This document shows, piece by piece, positions 5,239-12,331 of a stretch of DNA of 12,418 nucleotides. Source of the stretch: VFZS01 sp964353255. GTDB lineage: Bacteria; Acidobacteriota; Terriglobia; Bryobacterales; Bryobacteraceae. Position 1 is the first letter of the stretch, and every line of letters begins with the position of its first letter. The stretch covers positions 1 through 12,418 of the forward strand of contig CAYGVJ010000156.1 of NCBI GenBank assembly GCA_964353255.1. The letters are read 5' to 3'. The notes beneath the pieces were generated by a model, which saw only the letters and a list, made by a program, of their open reading frames with translations, ran no database searches and was not told the DNA's origin. Position numbers and translations under genes: made by a program.

Positions 5239-7680
5239 TCATTCGTAGCGCAGAGTTACCACCGGGTCGATGCTGGTGGCGCGCAGCGAGGGCACCAGCG
5301 AGGCCGCAGCCGCCACCGCGGAGAGCACCACGGCCGCCAGCACGAAGACTGCCGGATCGGCGGGTTTCACTTCGAACAGCAGGCTGGTCATCAGCCGGGT
5401 GAGAAAGTAGGCGCCAACCAGGCCAATGGCCACGCCGGCCAGGGCCAGCGTCAGGCCCTGGCGGAAGACCAGGGCGAGCACATCGGCGGCCCGCGCCCCT
5501 AGCGCAATGCGGATGCCGAACTCGCGCGTGCGCTGGGTGACGGCATAGGCCAGCAGGCCGTAGATGCCGATGGCAGCCAGCAGCAGCGCCAGCCCGGCGA
5601 ACACCAGGCAGAGGATCATGGCCGCGCGACGGTCGAGCAGGGACCGCGCCAGCCGCTCGGTCATGGCTTTGGTGTCGTAGAGCGGCAGCTCGGAGTCCAG
5701 CTTGGCGACTTCGCGGCGCAGGGCGCCCAGGATGGAGCCCGCATCACGCCCCGCGTTCATCACCAGATGCACGGTCCGCGGCGGAACCTGCTTGTAGTAG
5801 AAGTAGACCAGGCCGACAGGGTTCTGTTCGGTCAGGTCGCCGATTTTGACGCTGCCCACCACGCCGATCACGGTGAAGACGGGGCTGCCGGGATCGATGC
5901 CGCGGCGGATCCTTCCGCTTATGGGGTCCTTGTCGGGCCAGTAGCGCCGGGCCAGGAACTGGTCGATGACGGCGACCTTCAGAGACTCCGCCGTGTCGGT
6001 CTCCTCAAAGAGGCGGCCGCGCAGCAGGGGGATGCCCATGACGCGGAAGTAGTCCACATCGGCGGTGTTAAAGCCCGGCACGGGGACGGGTTCCCCGGCC
6101 GCGCGGCTGTAGCCTTCGATGGTGATGCCGCTGGCGTTGTTGCTCCCACTGAACGGCAGGTAGGTGGTCATCCCCACCCGGCTCATCCCGGGCAGGGACC
6201 GGGCGCTGGTCAGCAGCCGCTCGACGAAGTTCCGTGCCTGCGCGTCCTCGGCGTAGCGCGGGCGCGGCAAGGTGAGCCTGGCGGTCACCACGCCCTCCGG
6301 GCGGAAGCCGGGATCGACGCGCAACGCCCGCAGGAAGCTGAGCGTCACCAGCCCGGCGCCGATCACGAGCACGAAGGCCAGTGAGACCTGGCAGATCACC
6401 ATGGCGGCGCGCGTGCGCAGGGCGCGGCGCTCGGCCGTGCCGGCGCGTTCGGTTTGGCGGAAAACGTCCATGAGGTTCCGGCGGAACAGATGCAGGACCG
6501 GGATGCTGCCGAAGAGCAAGCCGGCCGCGACCGTCGCCAGCAGGGCGAAACCCAGTACCGTGCCGTCCGGGTGAATGGTTTGGCCGCGGGGGAGCTCCTC
6601 CGCCCCCAGGTGGCTCAGCAGGCGAGCGCCCCAGAAGCCGGTCAGGATGCCCAGCCCGCCGCCCACCAGCGCCAGTAAGACGCTTTCGGTCAGGAGTTGG
6701 CGCCCCAGCGTCCCGCGGGAGGCGCCGAGGCTGAACCGCACGGCCAGTTCCTTCATGCGCACGTTGGAGCGCGCCAGCAGCAGGTTGGCCACGTTGACGC
6801 AGCCAATCAGGAGCACAAAGGCCACCACGGCCTGGAGCAGGTACAGGGTCGGCCGGATGTCCTCGACCATGGCGTCCTGGAGGCCCTGAACGCGGGTGCC
6901 GAAGCGGGCCTCCTCCAGCAGCTTGCGATACTTGGGGAAGCGCTCCAGGTTACGGCGGTTGAGAGCATCGATGCGCTGCTGGGCCTGGGCCAGCGAGATC
7001 CCGGGCTTGAGGCGGGCCACCATGCTCCAGTTGTTGCTGTGACGCGCGTCGTCGGAGGTCTGCTGCGGCGTGAAGGCGAAAGGCACCCAGAGCTGGGTGT
7101 CGCGGGACCCAAACTCGAAGCTCGCCGGCATCACGCCCACGATCCGGTAGGGGGCGCCGGTGAGGCGGAGGTCGCGGCCCACCACCGAGCGGTCGCCGGC
7201 GAACATCTGCTGCCAGAGGCCATAGCTCAGCAGGACGACCTTCTCCTTGCCCAGGACCGCCTCTTCCTCAGTGAAGGCGCGGCCCAGCAAGGGCGGCACG
7301 CGCAGGAGGCGGAACAGTGAGGGCGTCGTGTAGATGCCGAAGAGCTTCTGCGGCGTGCCATCGGCGCCCACGTCGTAGCCGCTCGAGCTGAACAGGGCGA
7401 CTTCTTGGAAGACGGCCGTCTCCTGACGGCGATCCAGGTAGTCCGGCACGCCGTTGCGGCCCTGGTGCACGCCCGCGCCGGGATACACGTTGTACACGGT
7501 CGCCAGCCGCTCGGGCTCGGGATAGGCCAGCGGGCGCAGCAGCACGGAGCGAAAGACCGTGAAGACGGCGGTGTTGGCCCCAATGCACAGGGCCAGGGTG
7601 AGGAGCGCCGTGATGGTGAAGCCGCGCTCCCGCAGCAGCAGCTTACAGCCGAACTTCAGGTCTCGCCAGAGGGAGTCCAT
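5239..7680 (-). CDS. ADOP-family ABC transporter permease (duplicated FtsX/MacB type)
   Basis: The protein has 813 residues. TM1 is at ~21-45 and is followed by a MacB-like periplasmic core. The first FtsX domain has TM segments and RMKELAVRFSLGASRG near residue 305. A second TM/periplasmic/FtsX set follows from ~430, ending with TREFGIRIALGA near residue 718, further TM segments and the terminal VPSLRATSIDPVVTLRYE. The duplicated architecture and length match the acidobacterial duplicated orphan permease family. No ABC ATPase gene is adjacent, as usual for these orphans. Family relatives are mechanotransmission permeases linked to export or envelope work; the substrate is unknown. ATG at 7680 is 40 nt after the DUF4252 gene, with no strong Shine-Dalgarno sequence. 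It probably belongs to the sigma operon. Confidence 0.93.
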   Translation of the reverse strand: MDSLWRDLKFGCKLLLRERGFTITALLTLALCIGANTAVFTVFRSVLLRPLAYPEPERLATVYNVYPGAGVHQGRNGVPDYLDRRQETAVFQEVALFSSSGYDVGADGTPQKLFGIYTTPSLFRLLRVPPLLGRAFTEEEAVLGKEKVVLLSYGLWQQMFAGDRSVVGRDLRLTGAPYRIVGVMPASFEFGSRDTQLWVPFAFTPQQTSDDARHSNNWSMVARLKPGISLAQAQQRIDALNRRNLERFPKYRKLLEEARFGTRVQGLQDAMVEDIRPTLYLLQAVVAFVLLIGCVNVANLLLARSNVRMKELAVRFSLGASRGTLGRQLLTESVLLALVGGGLGILTGFWGARLLSHLGAEELPRGQTIHPDGTVLGFALLATVAAGLLFGSIPVLHLFRRNLMDVFRQTERAGTAERRALRTRAAMVICQVSLAFVLVIGAGLVTLSFLRALRVDPGFRPEGVVTARLTLPRPRYAEDAQARNFVERLLTSARSLPGMSRVGMTTYLPFSGSNNASGITIEGYSRAAGEPVPVPGFNTADVDYFRVMGIPLLRGRLFEETDTAESLKVAVIDQFLARRYWPDKDPISGRIRRGIDPGSPVFTVIGVVGSVKIGDLTEQNPVGLVYFYYKQVPPRTVHLVMNAGRDAGSILGALRREVAKLDSELPLYDTKAMTERLARSLLDRRAAMILCLVFAGLALLLAAIGIYGLLAYAVTQRTREFGIRIALGARAADVLALVFRQGLTLALAGVAIGLVGAYFLTRLMTSLLFEVKPADPAVFVLAAVVLSAVAAAASLVPSLRATSIDPVVTLRYE

Positions 7681-7720
7681 GTCTATAGGGACGAACGAGG
7701 GCGCGCGAAGTTCACGCCCG

Positions 7721-8287
7721 CTACTCGTCTTTCTTGGTGGGCGCGGCCTTCGGCTCCATCAAGGCTTTGGGCCCGGTCTTGATCTTCGGGATGCCGAACT
7801 TGCCGCTGAGGGTCGCCAGGTCCTCGGGGCGAATGAGGCCGACCAGGTTGACGACCGTCAGCTCGGTGGGTTCGGCGGCCAGCACGGTCAAGCCGGTCAC
7901 GACGTCGCCATCGTGGTGCAAGCAGATCTCCACGCTTTCCTCATCCTGCTTCCTCTGGGCGGAGAAGACGCAGTTCCAGCCCGGGCCCCGGAGCTGCTCG
8001 CGAATGGAGTCGACGTCCGCCCGGGCGTAGGCGCCCGGCTTCTCGAACTCGAACACGCGGACGTAGATCCCCTTGAGGCCCCCGAGCAGTTTCTTGGCTG
8101 CCGCCTCTTCCGGCTTGTCCTCGGAGATGAATCTGCCGGCGAGTCCCAGCATCGAAGCGTCGAGGTTCACGTTGACCGTCTCCGACGCCTTGGCCGCCAG
8201 CTTATCGAAGGCCGGCGGAAACTTGATCTGCTGACCGGCGAGCGGCAGGGCCGCCAGCAGCAAGAGTGTGAAGCTTGGTTTGCGCAT
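7721..8287 (-). CDS. Secreted DUF4252 domain protein
   Basis: The protein has 188 residues from ATG 8287, with GGAGGG at 8295-8300 spaced 7 nt. An in-frame ATG at 8302 adds five residues but lies ahead of this site and of the signal peptide (MRKPSFTLLLLAALPLAGQQ), so I reject it. The mature part (IKFPPAFDKLAAKASETVNV onward) has the DUF4252 pattern: charged/hydrophobic alternation, a VRVFEFEKPGAY segment, then LRGPGWNCVFSAQRK. It ends in a charged tail (APTKKDE). DUF4252 proteins are commonly encoded next to ECF sigma and anti-sigma genes in Bacteroidota and Acidobacteriota; the molecular role is not known. The protein is probably periplasmic or envelope-associated. The gene begins 18 nt after the anti-sigma stop, in the same operon. 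Confidence 0.85.
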   Translation of the reverse strand: MRKPSFTLLLLAALPLAGQQIKFPPAFDKLAAKASETVNVNLDASMLGLAGRFISEDKPEEAAAKKLLGGLKGIYVRVFEFEKPGAYARADVDSIREQLRGPGWNCVFSAQRKQDEESVEICLHHDGDVVTGLTVLAAEPTELTVVNLVGLIRPEDLATLSGKFGIPKIKTGPKALMEPKAAPTKKDE

Positions 8288-8305
8288 GTCTATACCCTCC
8301 ATCGC

Positions 8306-8635
8306 TCAGTTTTGAGAGACCGAACCGGCGCCGATCACCTGCTGGATGCGTTGCTGCGCCAGGCGGAGCCTAGAACCGGTCAACTGGAGCGCCAGCATCA
8401 CTTGCTCTTTGGCTCGCTCGCCCTCCAGGCGTCCCCGACGCTGCTCGACCAGGCGCAGGCCCGCCGCCAGAACCAACAGGGCGGCCACCGGCGCCAGCCA
8501 GCGCCAAGTCAGCAGCCGCGGACGACGCTTTTCGGTTTGTCTGGCTCTGGCGCGCGCCGCGGCCCGCTCGGCGAAGCCGGCCGGGGGCTCGCGGTGGCGC
8601 AAAGCCTGGCGAAGTTCGTCTTCGAGTTTGCTCAT
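8306..8635 (-). CDS. Putative anti-sigma factor, single-pass membrane protein
   Basis: The protein has 109 residues from ATG 8635, which overlaps the sigma stop (ATGA). GGAGGG at 8642-8647 is spaced 6 nt. The cytoplasmic part is ~42 residues and basic (MSKLEDELRQALRHREPPAG, then FAERAAARARARQ). One TM helix spans ~43-63, and a ~46-residue outer part is rich in Arg/Glu/Gln (ERAKEQVMLALQLTGSRLRL). There is no zinc-binding HxxxCxxC motif, so it is not a ZAS-type anti-sigma. The role is inferred from overlap with the sigma gene and from topology: sequestration of the sigma factor until a signal from outside the membrane arrives. Confidence 0.75.
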   Translation of the reverse strand: MSKLEDELRQALRHREPPAGFAERAAARARARQTEKRRPRLLTWRWLAPVAALLVLAAGLRLVEQRRGRLEGERAKEQVMLALQLTGSRLRLAQQRIQQVIGAGSVSQN

Positions 8636-9189
8636 AGGGTTCCCTCCCCGAGGTAGCGGGGTGCCTTCTCCCTCAGCAGAGCCAAGGCGCGGTACAGGTT
8701 GCTCCACACGGTCCTGACCGGCATCCCGAGGATGCGGCCGATCTCCTCCGCGTCCAGGTCCTCCCCGTAACGCAGGATCACGACCAGCCGGGGCTTCTCG
8801 GGCAACGAGGCCACCAGCCGGCGCAGCCTGTCCCGCAGCAGCGGATCGGCGGCGCTGGCGCTCTCCGGGATCTCCGGCAGATGCTCCAACTGGACCTCGT
8901 GCCGGGCGCTACCACGGCGCAGGTAGTCGATGCAGCGGTGGCTGGTGGTCCGGCGCAACCAGAAGCCGACGTGAGCCGGCGACTCCAGCCGGTCCAGGTC
9001 CTTGTACAGTTGCAGGAAGACCTCCTGGGCGACCTCTTCGGCCAGCGCCTCGTTCTGAAAGAAATGGTAGGCGATGCTGTACACCATGGCCTGGTGGTCG
9101 CGCATCAGCGACTCGAAGTCGGCCTTCCCGACGGCCATGGCCCCGGAAACCTCACTCTCTAGCGATCCTACCGCTCCTGCTGCGGTCAT
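8632..9189 (-). CDS. ECF (sigma-70 family) RNA polymerase sigma factor
   Basis: The protein has 185 residues from ATG 9189. Sigma region 2 is at ~27-92 (DHQAMVYSIAYHFF, AEEVAQEVFLQLYKDL). Region 4 is at ~118-172, with a helix-turn-helix (LDAEEIGRILGMPVRTVWSN) followed by LYRALALLRE. It directs RNA polymerase to a small regulon, probably including its own operon. The start is uncertain: an in-frame ATG at 9138 (MAVGKADFESLMRDHQ) would also give a complete ECF protein, and neither has a good Shine-Dalgarno sequence. The first ~15 codons of the longer form lie in a degenerate repeat shared with 11469-11569. It is the first gene of the seven-gene minus-strand run and is divergent from the secreted-protein gene at 9365. 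Confidence 0.9.
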   Translation of the reverse strand: MTAAGAVGSLESEVSGAMAVGKADFESLMRDHQAMVYSIAYHFFQNEALAEEVAQEVFLQLYKDLDRLESPAHVGFWLRRTTSHRCIDYLRRGSARHEVQLEHLPEIPESASAADPLLRDRLRRLVASLPEKPRLVVILRYGEDLDAEEIGRILGMPVRTVWSNLYRALALLREKAPRYLGEGTL

Positions 9190-9245
9190 CGGTGGTTGGC
9201 CTTCATTAGATACTACGAGCGGGGGCTGGCGAATTATGCAGATTG
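9145..9245 (-). repeat. Degenerate ~100-bp direct repeat, copy A (sigma-gene 5' end and upstream)
   Basis: It aligns without gaps to 11469-11569 (constant offset 2324) at about 76 of 101 positions. The distal 60 bases (9186-9245) match at 49 of 60. The best-conserved cores read acgagcggggg and atgcagattg. The copy covers the sigma ATG at 9187-9189 and the first codons, then 56 bases of upstream region, so it may hold the sigma-operon control region. Confidence 0.7.
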
Positions 9246-9265
9246 TGGGGCGTGGCCCGGGAACT

Positions 9266-9294
9266 CAAGCGCCTGCGGCAGCTTGAGGCGCTTG
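9266..9294. promoter_or_regulatory. 9-bp stem, 11-nt loop inverted repeat between divergent genes
   Basis: CAAGCGCCT at 9266-9274 pairs perfectly with AGGCGCTTG at 9286-9294. It lies in the 175-base region between the divergent sigma and secreted-protein genes. No T-run follows on either strand, so it is more likely an operator or part of a dispersed intergenic repeat than a terminator. Confidence 0.4.
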
Positions 9295-9338
9295 GACACC
9301 AACGTCATCCGTGGCAACCCTGGGCGCGGCCGGTCAAC

Positions 9339-9356
9339 TATAATCATTCCCAGGAG
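9339..9356 (+). promoter_or_regulatory. -10 box (TATAAT) and ribosome binding site of the secreted-protein gene
   Basis: TATAAT is at 9339-9344 and AGGAG at 9352-9356, 8 nt before GTG 9365. The leader would be very short, about 14 nt. No convincing -35 is seen 16-18 bases upstream, which may point to activator-dependent or extended -10 use. Confidence 0.6.
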
Positions 9357-9364
9357 ATGGCGGG

Positions 9365-11473
9365 GTGGTGACGATTCTACTGGCATTGTTGGCAGCGCTC
9401 GCTGGTGCCGCGGCCTCCGACTACTTCAAGATCACCGTCGTTGACGAGGAGACCGGCCGGGGAGTCCCGCTGGTCGAATTGCGAACCACCAACAATCTTC
9501 GCTACTACACCGACAGCAACGGCATCGTAGCCTTTTACGAGCCGGCCCTGATGGATCAGGAAGTGCGCTTTGACATCCGGAGCCCCGGGTACCGAGGCTT
9601 CGGCAAGACACTGCGACTAATGCGCGGCGGTAGCGCAGGGCTGCGGATGAGCCGCATTAACATCGCCGAACGCCTGTACCGGATCACGGGTGAGGGAATC
9701 TACCGCGACAGCGTGTTGGCCGGCCATTCTGTTCCGATCGAGCATCCCCTGTTGAACGCCAAGGTGATGGGCCAGGACACCGTCTTCGTGGCGCCCTATC
9801 GGGGGAAACTTTACTGGTTTTGGGACGACACTCAGGGTACGGCGCAGGTGAACCTGGCTGGTTCCGGGGCGGTCTCGGAGTGGCCGGGCAAGGGAGGCCT
9901 CGATCCGAGCGTGGGGGTCAACCTGACCTACTTCGTGGACGCCTCGGGCTTCACCAAGCCGATTTGTGACGTTTCCGGGCCGGGCTTCAAGTGGAAGTTC
10001 TGGGTCGTCACCGTGCCCGATGATCAGGGCCGTGAGCGCCTGGTCGCCAGGTACAGAAGGATGAAGGGCCTCGGGGCGCCGTACGACGGCGGCCTGGCGG
10101 TCTTCAACGACCAGAGGGAGGCCTTCGAGCTTCTCGTACGGTTTGACGCCGACTTGGACCCGCAGATCCCCATGCATCCGTTCCGCGCATCGACTGGCGG
10201 CGCCCAGTTCTTCTACTTTGCGGGGCCGCAGCCCGATCTGCGGGTCAGGGCGGAACTGAAGCAGATCGCTGATCCGGCTGCATACGAGGGCTTCACCTGC
10301 CTGGCTGCCGGCAGCCGGTACGCGAAAGGGGACACCAACCTGGACCGCACGCCGGAGGGCCGGCTCGTCTACGCCTGGAAGAAGAGCACGCTGCCGCTCA
10401 CCTTCGCGCAGCAGAAGGAGCTGATCGCGGCTGGGAAGATGAAGTCGGAGGAAGGGCTGTACCAGTTGCGAGATGTCCTGACGGATGCGCCAGTCAAGCC
10501 GCACGCGGGCTCCGTGTTCTGGAACGACTTCCGCCGGCGATGGGTGATGATCGTCGAGGAGGACAGGGGCTTCACTGACAATGGCGAGATCTGGTACGCC
10601 GAAGCAGACACACCAGTTGGGCCGTGGGTCTATGCCCGAAAAATCGTGACCCATCCCAAGTACACCTTTTACAACCCAACCCAGCATCCGTTCTTCGATC
10701 AGGATGGGGGCCGGCTCATATACTTTGAGGGCACGTACTCGGATACCTTCTCCGGGAGCCCGGAGAAGACGCCCCGCTACGACTATAACCAGATCATGTA
10801 CCGCCTGGTCCTCGATGATCCCCGGTTGTTTCTTCCGGGACCGGTATATCGCGTCCGAGACGGCCGCTACCTCCTGCGCGAGGAGGTGGAGGCGCAACAT
10901 CTCTGGAACGCGGTCGAGGAGATTCCCTTCTTTGCCCTCGCTCCGGATCGGCGAAGCAAGAACTCCATCCCCATTTCCGGTTTCTATGCGCAGCCCGCGA
11001 CGGTCCCGCCGGACCTCACCGGCAGTTGGAAATGCAGCCTCAAGGATCCGGATGGCTCGACGGAAGACTTCGTCCTCGAGCTGAGCCAGGACGGCGAGAA
11101 GATCACAGGCCATGCGGAAGAGGCGGTGATCACCGAAGGCTCGTTTCGAAGCGGCACGCTGGCGCTCAGTCTGCGCGACGAGCAGGGCGAATACGTGCTC
11201 AAGGGGAAAGCGGATGAGCACAAGCTCGCCGGCCAGGTGACAGAACCCGGGAAGTCGGGCGCCGGCGCCTGCGAATGCCAGCGTGCCACGCCCCTCCTTC
11301 ATTCCTCGCCCGCCCTGGTCTTGCTCTATCAGCGCCGGAATGCCGCGGGTCAACTTGTGTACTCCACCGTGCGGCAGTCAGCCCAGGATCAGTCTCTTGG
11401 CCGCGTGTGGCGTAACCCGATGTCCGTCCTTGCGCTGGATTGGGACGTGAAGCCGGTCGCCGTCGGAAGGTGA
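9365..11473 (+). CDS. Secreted multidomain protein of unknown function
   Basis: The protein has 702 residues from GTG 9365, chosen for the AGGAG 8 nt upstream; a second GTG follows at once. A short signal peptide ends near AAAS (15-18). Residues ~20-85 look like a small beta-sandwich (FKITVVDEETGRGVPLVELR, then YYTDSNGIVAFYEP) similar to carboxypeptidase-regulatory domains. The centre (~100-540) is rich in aromatic strand motifs (GKLYWFWDDTQG, FYNPTQHPFFDQDGG, YFEGTYSDTFSG, YDYNQIMYRL near 473), as in beta-propeller enzymes or DUF4185-like proteins, but I cannot name a family. Residues ~549-635 (PDLTGSWKCSLKDPDGSTED onward) resemble a lipocalin-like beta-barrel seen in Acidobacteriota and Planctomycetota secreted proteins. 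It acts outside the cytoplasm and may bind or cut a glycan; this is speculation. It is flanked by the degenerate 100-bp repeats. Confidence 0.85.
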   Translation: MVTILLALLAALAGAAASDYFKITVVDEETGRGVPLVELRTTNNLRYYTDSNGIVAFYEPALMDQEVRFDIRSPGYRGFGKTLRLMRGGSAGLRMSRINIAERLYRITGEGIYRDSVLAGHSVPIEHPLLNAKVMGQDTVFVAPYRGKLYWFWDDTQGTAQVNLAGSGAVSEWPGKGGLDPSVGVNLTYFVDASGFTKPICDVSGPGFKWKFWVVTVPDDQGRERLVARYRRMKGLGAPYDGGLAVFNDQREAFELLVRFDADLDPQIPMHPFRASTGGAQFFYFAGPQPDLRVRAELKQIADPAAYEGFTCLAAGSRYAKGDTNLDRTPEGRLVYAWKKSTLPLTFAQQKELIAAGKMKSEEGLYQLRDVLTDAPVKPHAGSVFWNDFRRRWVMIVEEDRGFTDNGEIWYAEADTPVGPWVYARKIVTHPKYTFYNPTQHPFFDQDGGRLIYFEGTYSDTFSGSPEKTPRYDYNQIMYRLVLDDPRLFLPGPVYRVRDGRYLLREEVEAQHLWNAVEEIPFFALAPDRRSKNSIPISGFYAQPATVPPDLTGSWKCSLKDPDGSTEDFVLELSQDGEKITGHAEEAVITEGSFRSGTLALSLRDEQGEYVLKGKADEHKLAGQVTEPGKSGAGACECQRATPLLHSSPALVLLYQRRNAAGQLVYSTVRQSAQDQSLGRVWRNPMSVLALDWDVKPVAVGR

Positions 11474-11569
11474 CCTCGCTCTCCGGGCATCGTGCCGCCT
11501 CCGCCGCCTTCATCGGTGGTCCGTCTCCGTCAGACACCACGAGCGGGGGACGGCGAATCATGCAGATTG
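11469..11569 (-). repeat. Degenerate ~100-bp direct repeat, copy B (vestigial sigma-gene 5' end)
   Basis: It aligns without gaps to 9145-9245 at about 75%. It begins within the last codon of the secreted-protein gene and lies upstream of vapB. On the minus strand it contains an ATG (11511-11513) at the position matching the sigma start, followed by codons giving MKAAEAARCPESEV against MTAAGAVGSLESEV in the sigma protein. No sigma gene continues from it. It may be a decayed sigma-gene fragment or a dispersed intergenic element. Confidence 0.65.
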
Positions 11570-11608
11570 CTGGAGCGGCGCGGGGGCTGAAGAAGGCCCA
11601 CTGTGTGT

Positions 11609-11614
11609 TAATCT
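11609..11614 (+). promoter_or_regulatory. Possible -10 box of vapBC
   Basis: TAATCT lies 18 nt upstream of vapB GTG 11633 in an AT-rich patch of an otherwise GC-rich region. No -35 is evident, and only GAG at 11626-11628 could serve as a weak ribosome binding site. Confidence 0.3.
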
Positions 11615-11632
11615 AGAAGTGGGACGAGCTCT

Positions 11633-11899
11633 GTGACGACCAAACGCACACACATTGTGATCCCAGCCGAATTGGCCACCCAGATCGACGCCCTGGTCGG
11701 CAGGCGCCGACGCAGCCGGTTCTTCGCCGAGGTGGCTGAGCGGGAAGTCCGGCGCTTACGGTTGCTGAAAGTCCTCGAAGAGTGCGCCGGCTCCTGGAAG
11801 GAGGAGGATCATCCGGAGCTGAAGGACGGCGCTGCCAAGTGGGTGGCGCAGTTGCGCCAGGAAGACGAGCGGCGGTTTCGCGAGCTGATGGAGCGTTAA
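11633..11899 (+). CDS. vapB: VapB-type antitoxin, ribbon-helix-helix
   Basis: The protein has 88 residues from GTG 11633. The N-terminus (KRTHIVIPAELATQIDALVG) is a ribbon-helix-helix strand and first helix, and the second helix follows (RSRFFAEVAEREVRRLRLLK). The acidic C-terminal half (SWKEEDHPELKDG, then RQEDERRFRELME) would wrap the toxin. As is known for the family, it should neutralise the PIN-domain toxin encoded 4 nt downstream and repress its own promoter as a complex. The DNA-binding half being of the CopG/Arc type is common for VapB. The pairing with the next gene makes the call firm. Confidence 0.88.
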   Translation: MTTKRTHIVIPAELATQIDALVGRRRRSRFFAEVAEREVRRLRLLKVLEECAGSWKEEDHPELKDGAAKWVAQLRQEDERRFRELMER

Positions 11900-11903
11900 C
11901 GGC

Positions 11904-12296
11904 GTGGCCACGTACCTGCTCGACTCCGACGTGATCATCGACGCGCTCCGAGGCAGGCGCGGTCGCAACGAATTGCTGGCGCGGCTGGCGCGAGAAGGAC
12001 ACTGGCTGGCCTGCTGCCCGGTGAACGTCACCGAGGTCTACGCGGGCGTGCGGGCTGGCGAGGAGGCGCAGACGCGGGCGTTGCTGGACGGGCTGATCTA
12101 CTGCCCCGCCACGCGCGAAATCGCCACGCGGGCGGGCCTGCTGAAACGCGACTGGGCCCAGCGAGGCGTTACGCTGGCGCTCTCCGACGTCACAATGGCA
12201 GCGACGGCGCTGGCCAATGGCTTCACGCTGATAACGAGCAACCGGCGACACTATCCCATGCCGGAACTGGCAGTCTTTCCGCTGCCTGAGGCCTGA
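11904..12296 (+). CDS. vapC: VapC-type PIN-domain ribonuclease toxin
   Basis: The protein has 130 residues from GTG 11904, 4 nt after the vapB stop, with GGAG at 11890-11893. The PIN acidic residues are in place: D7 in YLLDSDVIID, E44 in NVTEVYAG and D95 in LALSDVTMAA. The usual last site is N113 in ITSNRRHYP, as in many VapCs. It should be a Mg-dependent ribonuclease cutting a defined RNA, often tRNA, when free of VapB. Length is typical and nothing looks truncated, so the pair is probably functional. Confidence 0.92.
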   Translation: MATYLLDSDVIIDALRGRRGRNELLARLAREGHWLACCPVNVTEVYAGVRAGEEAQTRALLDGLIYCPATREIATRAGLLKRDWAQRGVTLALSDVTMAATALANGFTLITSNRRHYPMPELAVFPLPEA

Positions 12297-12307
12297 GGGG
12301 AAGCGAC

Positions 12308-12331
12308 AGGGGCCAGCCGTGGCGGGCCCCT
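12308..12331. terminator. GC-rich hairpin between convergent genes
   Basis: AGGGGCC (12308-12314) pairs with GGCCCCT (12325-12331) over a 10-nt loop. It lies just after vapC and overlaps the stop of the minus-strand gene by two bases. A T-run is absent, so it is a weak intrinsic terminator at best. Its position between convergent genes supports a shared role. Confidence 0.4.

Noticed and set aside
5239..7680. Classic MacB macrolide exporter
   Set aside because: MacB carries an ABC ATPase domain on the same chain and one FtsX unit; here there is no ATPase motif and the permease unit is duplicated, as in ADOP proteins.
7674..8294. Shared TATAGACATG string at the starts of the ADOP (7680) and DUF4252 (8287) genes as a promoter motif
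   Set aside because: The TATAGA would end one base before the start codon, too close for a -10 element. Ten bases shared in two copies may be chance or a translation-start context.
9196..9444. Small plus-strand open frame (82 codons) before the secreted-protein gene
   Set aside because: It lies in the repeat and hairpin region, overlaps the start of the real gene in another frame and has no ribosome binding site. The peptide reflects the intergenic repeat.
9617..11353. Long minus-strand open frame (578 codons) inside the secreted-protein gene
   Set aside because: Shadow of the plus-strand gene, which has a promoter, ribosome binding site, signal peptide and coherent domains.
11199..11561. 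Minus-strand open frame beginning in repeat copy B
   Set aside because: It runs into the antisense of the secreted-protein gene; only its N-terminal ~14 residues resemble the sigma protein, with no sigma region 2 or 4 following.
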